59,570 nt of DNA from Crocosphaera sp. (GTDB lineage Bacteria > Cyanobacteriota > Cyanobacteriia > Cyanobacteriales > Microcystaceae), in NCBI GenBank assembly GCA_030065205.1, contig JASJDN010000024.1, positions 1 to 59,570 of the forward strand, in the 5' to 3' direction. Positions 53,701-59,570 of this stretch are shown in pieces. Numbering within the stretch: the first letter of the stretch is position 1; every line of letters starts with the position of its first letter. The translations under genes and the position numbers were made by a program. The notes beneath the pieces were generated by a model. The model ran no database searches, was not told the DNA's origin, and saw nothing but the letters and a program-made list of their open reading frames with translations.

Positions 53701-54111
53701 TTATGGCAATAAAATCGTAAAACCTTCTTGAGTAAAGTGTTTATCATGACTTAAAATTTCTCTAATCTCTAATCGTTTCATGGCATTCATAGAAATACAA
53801 TCAGTCAAACTATATCCTTTATCTAAACGTTGTTGATATAGGGCAAATCCTAAATAAAACGATTGATGACTTTGTTCAATAACTTGAACTTGATAGTGAT
53901 TGAGAATATTTCGGACAAAAGTGACTGTTTTTTGCCTTGATTGATAGCCAGATTTTGAATAAAAAGTTAGAACTTCTCCTAAAATTTCTTCTGTTGTGAT
54001 TAACTGAGTTTGAGTTAAAGATTGACTTACTTGAATCACTCTCTTGTGCCAATCATCTTGAGGGTTAATTAAGGCAACCCAATAAAAAGTATCAGCAAAA
54101 ACCAATCTCAT
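53701..54111 (-). CDS. PIN-domain (VapC-like) toxin
   Basis: 136 residues of the PIN nuclease fold: D7 (FADTFYWVAL), E46 (EILGEVL), D104 (YSLTDCISMNA) and D123 (LSHDKHF) give the four acidic residues, all present. The gene starts with an ATGA overlap of the antitoxin stop. Probably an RNase. It is placed between an ABC gene and its leftover C-terminus. Confidence 0.86.
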   Translation of the reverse strand: MRLVFADTFYWVALINPQDDWHKRVIQVSQSLTQTQLITTEEILGEVLTFYSKSGYQSRQKTVTFVRNILNHYQVQVIEQSHQSFYLGFALYQQRLDKGYSLTDCISMNAMKRLEIREILSHDKHFTQEGFTILLP

Positions 54112-54416
54112 GAATTTATTTTCGGTGTTCCATAAATATAATGGTCATGTTGTTGGGCGCCATCCTTAGGAAGTTTAGACTTTTCATCTTCTGTCACGTC
54201 TTCCATCAAGTCTTGAGCAATTTCCCAAATTGGCTTATCCGCTTCTTTGTCTGAAGGGGTAGCCGGTGCTTGTAAATAATTTGCAATAGTTGTTTTAAGA
54301 TTATTGACGACAATATCTAAGGATTTAGCAGTTACTTTATACCCTTCGATTTCTGAACAGTAGGCAATGTAACCTGAGTCATCTTTTTCTATTAAGATAT
54401 TGATTTGTTGTTTCAT
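54108..54416 (-). CDS. HicB-like antitoxin-type protein
   Basis: 102 residues. The N-terminal half (INILIEKDDSGYIAYCSEI, SLDIVVNNLKTTIANYL) has the HicB partial RNase-H-like fold, and the rest is acidic (EIAQDLMEDVTEDEKSK). HicB-type folds paired with PIN toxins are less usual than with HicA; the pair here overlaps by four bases, so coupling is tight. GAGG lies before the ATG. Confidence 0.72.
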   Translation of the reverse strand: MKQQINILIEKDDSGYIAYCSEIEGYKVTAKSLDIVVNNLKTTIANYLQAPATPSDKEADKPIWEIAQDLMEDVTEDEKSKLPKDGAQQHDHYIYGTPKINS

Positions 54417-54532
54417 TCTTACCTCTTTTAATGTTAAGGGTCATTTGAGTACCGCGCTTGTCTCTGGGTAGGAACCCTTGCGTCAGTGTGTGGTAGTTCA
54501 CGCGAAATATCAGCTAAGGAAGATTAATCATT

Positions 54533-54583
54533 ATGATACAGGGGTTATGGCAATTACAAACAGGAATTAATCGGGAATCATGA
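54533..54583 (+). pseudogene. leftover C-terminus of an ABC exporter
   Basis: ATG at 54533 gives MIQGLWQLQTGINRES and then TGA. The DNA (GGGGTTATGGCAATTACAAA and onward) matches the 3' end of the exporter gene at 53633-53684 (GGGGTTATGGCAAGTACAAA). It is the last 16 codons of a second, otherwise lost exporter copy. Confidence 0.7.
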
Positions 54584-54592
54584 TGGTATAAT
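54564..54592 (+). promoter_or_regulatory. probable glgA promoter (extended -10)
   Basis: TGGTATAAT (54584-54592) is an extended -10 element; the -35 is poor. The transcription start would be about 55 bases before the glgA ATG. The preceding bases overlap the ABC leftover. Confidence 0.4.
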
Positions 54593-54655
54593 CAGTTACA
54601 ATTCATTTTTCTATCTCTTACTCATTATTCATCTTTTAAGACTTCTCACACTAAA

Positions 54656-56227
54656 ATGTTAAATATTTGCTTTGTCTCTACGGAAGTAGCCCCGTATTCA
54701 AAAACTGGTGGCTTAGGGGATGTAACAGAAGGTTTACCAGAAGAATTGGCAAAAATGGGTCATGCAGTTTGTACTGTTGCGCCACGGTTTGACCAATATA
54801 AAGACGCTTGGGACACCGAAATTCTGCACCCAGTCAAATATGGTAAAGAAACCACCAAGGTTCGTTACTTCCACTCCTACAAAAAAGGAGTCGACCACAT
54901 TTGGGTCGACCATCACGTCTACTTGTCCAAGACTCCCTTAGTTAACAAAAAATTGTACGGCCCCAGAGATGCCGTTGATTACACCGATAACGCCGAACGC
55001 TTTGCCATGCTATCCCAAGCAGCGATCGAAGTACCGTTGCTGGTTCCCTTGGGTCCCTATGGCCGCAAAGGTCCAATGGGAGAAAATACTATCTTTGTCT
55101 GCAACGATTGGCATACCGCCCTTTTGCCCTTGTACTTAAAAGAATACTACAAAAGTTATGGTACATTCCTAAACGCCAAAACAGTGATGTTGCTGCATAA
55201 TATCGCCTTTCAAGGCCGTTTCCCCCTGTTAAAATTTGAAGCCTTAAACTTGCCCGACAAGTATCTACAAGACCTCTCGTTTACCACCCAGTTTGCCCCT
55301 CCTCCCTTGGATGAAACCACCACGAAACCCATTGTTGCCTCGGAACCGATGGTGATGCTCAACTGGTTGAAAGCTGGTTTCTTACATTGCGATAAAGCGT
55401 TAACCGTTTCCCCCAACTTTGCCAGAGAAGTGACTGCCGATGCGGCCGGTGGGGTTGAACTGGACGAGGTGGCCAGGGCCGTTAAATTGACCGGTATTAC
55501 CAACGGAACCAAGGTGGAAACTTGGAACCCCCAAAAAGATAAGTACATACCCGTTAACTACGATGCCGAAACCATGGCCAGTGGGAAGCAATCCTGTAAA
55601 ATGGCTTTGCAAATCGAGTGCGGGTTAAAAACAGACCCCGATATTCCTATCTTCGGTTTCATCGGTCGTTTAGAAAACCAAAAAGGGGCTGACGTGATCA
55701 TCGCAGCCATGCCTAAGTTAGCCCAACTCAACTGTCAAGTGGTTATCCTAGGCATCGGATCACCAAAATTGGAAGAGCAACTAGAAGCGATCGCAGACCA
55801 ATACCCGTTTGCAAAAGGGGTAGCTAGGTTTGACCCTGAATTAGCCCATTTTATCACCGCCGGTGCCGACTACTGCTTAATGCCTTCGCGCTTTGAACCC
55901 TGCGGTTTGAATCAATTGTACGCCATGATGTATGGGACGATTCCAGTGGTTGCCCCTGTGGGTGGTTTAGTGGATACGGTTCCCCCTCAATTTGGTTTCT
56001 GGATGGAGAAGATTCCGATGCCGAAAATTCCTGGGGTAGCAGTTTCAGAGGAGATGTTAGCACGAGGGGTAGATGCGATGATTGTGGGTATGAAAAAAGC
56101 TTTAGCAGAATATGGAACCCCGAAGTTTGAACAAATGCGTCTCGCTTGCATGGGCAACGACGTTTCCTGGAAAGGTCCGGCGGCCAAGTACGTTGAGGTT
56201 TTTCAAGGGTTGATGGGTTGTCAATAA
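54656..56227 (+). CDS. glgA: glycogen/starch synthase of granule-bound (GBSS) type
   Basis: 523 residues of GT5 glucosyltransferase. The ADP-glucose motif KTGGLGDV (16-23) begins it; then RFDQYKDAWDTE, RYFHSYKKGVDHIWVDH, LYGPRDAVDYTDN and VDTVPPQFG follow plant GBSSI closely rather than bacterial GlgA. It elongates alpha-1,4-glucan; GBSS types bind starch granules and make amylose. Species in the Crocosphaera lineage are known to make starch-like granules, so this role is plausible. It is GC-rich relative to its flanks. Confidence 0.8.
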   Translation: MLNICFVSTEVAPYSKTGGLGDVTEGLPEELAKMGHAVCTVAPRFDQYKDAWDTEILHPVKYGKETTKVRYFHSYKKGVDHIWVDHHVYLSKTPLVNKKLYGPRDAVDYTDNAERFAMLSQAAIEVPLLVPLGPYGRKGPMGENTIFVCNDWHTALLPLYLKEYYKSYGTFLNAKTVMLLHNIAFQGRFPLLKFEALNLPDKYLQDLSFTTQFAPPPLDETTTKPIVASEPMVMLNWLKAGFLHCDKALTVSPNFAREVTADAAGGVELDEVARAVKLTGITNGTKVETWNPQKDKYIPVNYDAETMASGKQSCKMALQIECGLKTDPDIPIFGFIGRLENQKGADVIIAAMPKLAQLNCQVVILGIGSPKLEEQLEAIADQYPFAKGVARFDPELAHFITAGADYCLMPSRFEPCGLNQLYAMMYGTIPVVAPVGGLVDTVPPQFGFWMEKIPMPKIPGVAVSEEMLARGVDAMIVGMKKALAEYGTPKFEQMRLACMGNDVSWKGPAAKYVEVFQGLMGCQ

Positions 56228-56247
56228 TCTTTGCTGATGTTATGCAG

Positions 56248-56283
56248 TTGACGTTTACCCCTTTAGGCAAGGGGAAACGTCAA
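56248..56283. terminator. strong stem-loop after glgA
   Basis: TTGACGTTTACCCCTT pairs with AAGGGG-AAACGTCAA around TAGGC, about 15 pairs with one bulge. It lies between convergent genes. No T-run follows on the plus strand; it may stabilise both 3' ends. Confidence 0.6.
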
Positions 56284-56312
56284 AACATTAACCCATAATA
56301 ATCCAAAATTAA

Positions 56313-56945
56313 TTATTGTTCCTCATCACGTTCACAAGTAACAAAACGAGACATAAAAGATAATTCACAAAATTCACGTAATACTTGACGAGGAAGGTGT
56401 CCTATCGGCGCATTTTCCACATCATAAATCATTGGTTTTCCTACATACCATCCTAGTCTGTGCCAAAACTTATACAAGCAGTTTTTATCATCAATTTTAT
56501 CTATTTCTCCACCACAGTTAAGCCAAATTTGTGTTTGCTTCTTAAAACCAAATTTCTGATTACTATATTGCTCCCAAAGTGAGTTGATTTCCACTAAAAT
56601 ATTACAGGGAAAATTATTAATATCCTCTGCATCAAAAGACTCTCCTAATTGTTTGCCTACAGCTTGAATCATAATATTATAGGTTTCTTGATCCGCACTT
56701 TGAAAATCCTGATCACTGAGAAATTTTTCTAGTTCAGGATAGTTAGGTGATGGATTAGAGTTGATAACAACCAGTTGCTCATTATTAATATCAATATTTA
56801 AAAAATCACATAGATGATTGAATGTTCTCTGTCCTAAATCTTGATTTCTTTTTAAAAATTTGCGGCAAGTTGAAAGCGAAAAGCCACTAGCACAAATTAA
56901 TTTTTTATCAACAGGAAGATCAAGGCAAAACTGTAATTGCTGCAA
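56313..56945 (-). CDS. GUN4-domain protein with HTH-like leader
   Basis: 210 residues. The N-terminal 60 residues (ICASGFSLSTCRKFLKRNQ) suggest a helix-turn-helix; the remainder is a GUN4 domain (LEKFLSDQDFQSADQETYNI; FPCNILVEINSLWEQYS; KFGFKKQTQIW). Regulation of, or by, tetrapyrroles is the family theme; DNA binding is inferred only. The start is a TTG at 56945 without a strong ribosome site. The frame stays open upstream through low-complexity DNA, so the true start is uncertain. Confidence 0.7.
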   Translation of the reverse strand: MQQLQFCLDLPVDKKLICASGFSLSTCRKFLKRNQDLGQRTFNHLCDFLNIDINNEQLVVINSNPSPNYPELEKFLSDQDFQSADQETYNIMIQAVGKQLGESFDAEDINNFPCNILVEINSLWEQYSNQKFGFKKQTQIWLNCGGEIDKIDDKNCLYKFWHRLGWYVGKPMIYDVENAPIGHLPRQVLREFCELSFMSRFVTCERDEEQ

Positions 56946-57093
56946 ATTTAATCCGCTGCGTCTGTTTAAAAAGTGATTAATTTGGTTTAGGTCATTTTGT
57001 TTTTTTTGTTCTTTGTGTTCTTTGGGTGAAATAGCACGACTGTGTAAACGAGAACTAATATATAGCAGTTCTGATACTTGTGAGGTACAGAGG

Positions 57094-57498
57094 TTATCGC
57101 TTGGAGGCAGGAGGCAGGGGGCAGGAGGCAGGAGTTAAGTGTACCTCATGAGTCCGAGAAACGCTATAGTCTGTAATTTGTTCTAATGTTTCCCAGGCAA
57201 TATTAATAATTTTATCTTCACTTAATCCCTGCATATCTTGTAAATAAATCTCATCTCTTTCATAGTTTACTGTATATTCTACTATTATTTTATACGTTAA
57301 TTCTTTAGAGATAATATCAGCTAAATAATCATATTCGTCTTGAGATAAATGCTTATTGTTAGATACTTTTTTCTCAATTTTTTCTAACGAAGAATTATTA
57401 AAAAGATACTCATAGGAAGACCAGCGATCCCACTGACGAATACTTGCACAAAGAGTCTCTAGAGCCTCTCTTTGTCCTGCTTCAGTTAATCTAGGCAT
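57094..57498 (-). CDS. hypothetical protein
   Basis: 134 residues, helical (MPRLTEAGQREALETLCASI in pieces). No family was recognised. Its C-terminal end (PASCPLPPASKR) comes from a GGAGGCA-type microsatellite at about 57103-57134, suggesting extension of the frame into repetitive DNA. ATG 57498 was chosen over a TTG at 57507. Confidence 0.55.
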   Translation of the reverse strand: MPRLTEAGQREALETLCASIRQWDRWSSYEYLFNNSSLEKIEKKVSNNKHLSQDEYDYLADIISKELTYKIIVEYTVNYERDEIYLQDMQGLSEDKIINIAWETLEQITDYSVSRTHEVHLTPASCPLPPASKR

Positions 57499-57621
57499 AA
57501 TACACAATGATAGCTTTTTGTCAACACCTGGGTTTAAATCGAGATTCCAGGTGTTGATTGATAGGTTTAGGGTATGGCAAGTTAATAATGTCCATCATAC
57601 ATCGACAAGAGGTCATTTTTC

Positions 57622-57849
57622 ATGAAATCTCATCCTATTAATGACCAGGGATTTACCAATGCTTATCGTACCCTGTATCAACTTCTTTGCACATTTCGTA
57701 ATAAAGGAATAGGAGGAAAAATTGTAGTGTTAGTAGAAAAACTGAAAGACGGTAAACTGAGTTTTTGTATCACTTCATCAGAAAACCATACGTTTACTGA
57801 AACATTTGCGGTAAATACAGACAACTCTGATAATTCAGAAACCCTTTAA
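57622..57849 (+). CDS. small hypothetical protein
   Basis: 75 residues with a beta-rich middle (GGKIVVLVEKLKDGKLSFCI), which looks like a small strand-rich domain. No family was recognised. It has no clear partner. Composition supports a real gene. Confidence 0.5.
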   Translation: MKSHPINDQGFTNAYRTLYQLLCTFRNKGIGGKIVVLVEKLKDGKLSFCITSSENHTFTETFAVNTDNSDNSETL

Positions 57850-57962
57850 GTTCTATCTAACCACAGGAATTTCATATACAAAATCTTAGCTAAGAAGACA
57901 GTTGAGAAATTGTATTAATTTCTAATTCCTGTGGTAAAAATTAGTAACTTTACATAAAAACT

Positions 57963-58033
57963 GTAGGGTGGGAAATGGTCACAATAATTTCTGGATAACA
58001 GTTTTAGCTTTTTACTAGACATTGCCCACCGTG
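57963..58033. repeat. GTAG-palindrome with long loop
   Basis: GTAGGGTGGGAAATGGTCAC opens it and ACATTGCCCACCGTGC closes it. It belongs to the GGTGGG family. It sits downstream of the 57622 gene and before the MscS fragment's 3' end. Confidence 0.6.
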
Positions 58034-58072
58034 CAATTAATTTTGTTTAAGCACTTAAGTAATTGTAGGTTA

Positions 58073-58450
58073 CTATTGATGAAGATAAACATCTCTTTGG
58101 GGAAAAGGAATGGTAATCCCTTCAAGATCAAATTTCTTTTTAATCGTTTCTGTGAGCGTATATTTAACCGGTAAATAATCAGGAGAATTAACCCAAGGAT
58201 AAACATAAAGATTAACACTATTATCGCCTAATTCTCCTACCCAAATTACGGCTGGAGGATCAGATAATACCCGTGATTCTTCTTCTAAAACTTCTGTGAT
58301 TAATCTTCTCGCTTTATCGATGTCATCACCATAACTAATTCCAATTACTAAATCAATTCGTCTCTGGGGTTTGGCATAGTAATTAATAATATTATCTTCA
58401 ATTAACTTGGCATTAGGAATGATCACTAAATAATTATCCAATGTTCTCAC
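58073..58450 (-). pseudogene. C-terminal fragment of an MscS-type mechanosensitive channel
   Basis: 125 residues starting at a GTG that continues RTLDNYLVIIPNAKLIEDNI, the beta-domain region of MscS proteins, and ending with the typical FPQRDVYL. All membrane segments and the upstream part are missing: just before it lies the end of the Rpn gene. The upstream same-frame codons (TFTITVRT) still look MscS-like but break down within about 20 bases. Probably a gene truncated by recombination. Confidence 0.75.
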
Positions 58451-58452
58451 CG

Positions 58453-58995
58453 TTATTGTAAAAGTTCTTCGGGCTTTTGGTCTGGTTTTAACTCATTTCT
58501 GACTCGTTGAATGAGTTGATGGGTAGCATCGATGGCTTCTGTTTCAGGTAAAGTAATTAACTGTACCGTTGCTAGTCCGATTGAGGTTTGATTGAGGTTT
58601 TCTAATTCATTGAGATAAAGGCGAGTCACCCTACCAGAAGTTAACATATCTTGATAGCGTTGGATGTTATCGGTTTCCACTCGACGGTTAGGATAAATAA
58701 TCACCCCACGCCAATCATTGATCAATTTAGCTTTACTCAAATATAAGAAAATTTCTGCAAAAAAACGACCATAAAAATTATCGTCTTTTTGAAACTGTAC
58801 CTCACAAAAGTAAATCGGTGTATTAGGATTATTTTCTTGCGGTAAGAATACCCCATCAATGCGAAAGGATAATTGCTTAACCTCTACCGAGTCAAAACAA
58901 TAGTTGTTTACTTCCCCTGCAGGAAGTTCAATCAATTCAAAGAAAATAGAGGGAAAAGATTGAAAGAGACGATAAAAGATAGTATCTGTTTTCAT
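58453..58995 (-). CDS. Rpn-family recombination-promoting nuclease
   Basis: 180 residues of the PD-(D/E)XK Rpn/DUF2887 group. Core: FRIDGVFLPQ with catalytic D, then PIYFCEVQFQKDDNFYGRFF with E and Q. Members promote recA-independent recombination in E. coli. It is shorter than many (often 250-300 residues) and ends within two bases of the MscS fragment, so the 3' end may be truncated. Plus-strand hairpins (59008 on) lie just upstream. Confidence 0.82.
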   Translation of the reverse strand: MKTDTIFYRLFQSFPSIFFELIELPAGEVNNYCFDSVEVKQLSFRIDGVFLPQENNPNTPIYFCEVQFQKDDNFYGRFFAEIFLYLSKAKLINDWRGVIIYPNRRVETDNIQRYQDMLTSGRVTRLYLNELENLNQTSIGLATVQLITLPETEAIDATHQLIQRVRNELKPDQKPEELLQ

Positions 58996-59009
58996 TCTTT
59001 TATCCTAAT

Positions 59010-59111
59010 GTCGCCAGAATACCCTAAAGTTCTACAACTTAGGGATGAATGGCGACCAAAATATAAAGCGAGTGCGTAATTCCGAGGTGTCCTCGGAATG
59101 AAAGACGCACT
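59010..59111. other. nested hairpins, probable left end of an IS605/IS1341-type element
   Basis: Three stems: GTCGCCA with TGGCGAC (59010-59056), inside it CCCTAA with TTAGGG, then ATTCCGAGG with CCTCGGAAT around TGT (59079-59099), itself inside AGTGCGT / ACGCACT (59071-59111). Such hairpins mark IS200/IS605 ends cut by TnpA. The tnpB gene begins 93 bases later. Confidence 0.6.
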
Positions 59112-59203
59112 CAAGACACCGCAAAGCGTCCATTAAAAATAATTCCCCTCTATATCTTACTGATATGTTATAATATGAGCAAGATATGTCATAAATCTTG
59201 CCA

Positions 59204-59570
59204 ATGCTAGTCACGCAATCGATACAAATTCGAGGCTTAACAGCAGAGCAGTATGAAATACTGCGCTATCAATGTCGTTTAGCTAAAAATATGTATAATG
59301 TAGGACTATACACGGTAAGACAGTTCTTTTTTGCTGAAAATCGTTTTTTAGCTTATGAATCAAATTACCATCATTGCAAAGACAATGAGAATTATGGCTT
59401 ATTGCATTCTCAAGTTGCACAACAATGTCTCAAATCTGTAGATGAAGCTATTAGGGGCTTTTTTAAGCTGTTAGAAAGAAAAAAAGAAGGAAAATTAGCA
59501 GCCAGAATATCCTTGCCTGATTATCTCAAAAAAGATGGTTATTTTCCTTTAGTGTATCCTCAACCCTATA
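59204..59570 (+). CDS. tnpB: IS605/IS1341-family TnpB nuclease (5' part, runs off the window)
   Basis: ATG at 59204 is open to the end of the window. The product begins MLVTQSIQIRGLTAEQYEIL, with RLAKNMYNVGLYTVRQ and LLERKKEGKL, matching the N-terminal part of IS605-type TnpB. These are RNA-guided nucleases of the IS200/IS605 family. The catalytic RuvC region lies beyond the end, so integrity is unknown. AT-rich, no tnpA on this side. Confidence 0.85.
   Translation, partial: MLVTQSIQIRGLTAEQYEILRYQCRLAKNMYNVGLYTVRQFFFAENRFLAYESNYHHCKDNENYGLLHSQVAQQCLKSVDEAIRGFFKLLERKKEGKLAARISLPDYLKKDGYFPLVYPQPY

Noticed and set aside
57103..57134. GGAGGCA-type purine repeat considered as a regulatory site
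   Set aside because: It is a simple microsatellite at the 3' end of a gene on the other strand; nothing supports a site.

Overview
The window looks like chromosomal DNA of a unicellular cyanobacterium close to Crocosphaera/Cyanothece. The evidence is low GC, many HIP1 octamers (GCGATCGC) inside genes, and lineage-typical genes: Tab2/Atab2-like, GUN4 proteins, cyanobacterial Hfq beside dapF, an FHA-fused penicillin-binding protein, ComFB, and a glycogen synthase that reads like plant granule-bound starch synthase. No tRNA, rRNA or CRISPR array was recognised.

Layout. 1-14.2 kb: ispE; a three-gene set of two flavin oxidoreductases plus glutaminase; mgtE; a cupin; a secreted Calx-beta protein; a Tab2-like RNA-binding protein; a glycosyltransferase; acs. 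14.2-17.9 kb: a REP-associated tyrosine transposase (RAYT) embedded in its probable REP repeats, followed by six overlapping tiny genes (DUF4926, DUF6887 and DUF6888-like). 18-28.5 kb: aldo/keto reductase, membrane and periplasmic proteins, a PAS-GGDEF cyclase, a GUN4 protein, a probable arsenosugar operon (arsM-arsS-TVP38), a TPR protein and a phytase-like lipoprotein. 28.6-34.7 kb is an accessory island: a PEP-CTERM protein, a decayed antitoxin/PIN-toxin pair, a toxin-like/partner pair bracketed by 70-bp direct repeats that carry promoter-like sequence, and a NACHT-HEAT protein whose N-terminal part is cut off by an in-frame TGA. 34.9-45 kb: an agarase-like hydrolase, a phosphoesterase, an OLD-like ATPase with an altered Walker B, a Uma2 nuclease, FHA-PBP, a pentapeptide protein and an unknown gene pair. 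45-56.3 kb: dapF, hfq, comFB, leuC, ccdA plus thioredoxin, two ABC transporter genes, a PIN/HicB-like toxin-antitoxin pair and glgA (GBSS-type). 56.3-59.6 kb: a second GUN4 protein, small unknown genes, an MscS fragment abutting an Rpn nuclease, and the start of an IS605-type tnpB behind nested hairpins.

A theme runs through the window. Many short intergenic palindromes carry GTAG (or GTGG) directly 5' of the stem, as bacterial REPs do, and one intact RAYT sits inside a BIME-like array of them. Several other loci show duplication and decay: the split NACHT gene, the leftover ABC C-terminus, the vapC remnant with a palindrome next to it, and near-identical DUF6887 copies. Function calls rest on reading motifs by eye; no database search was possible.
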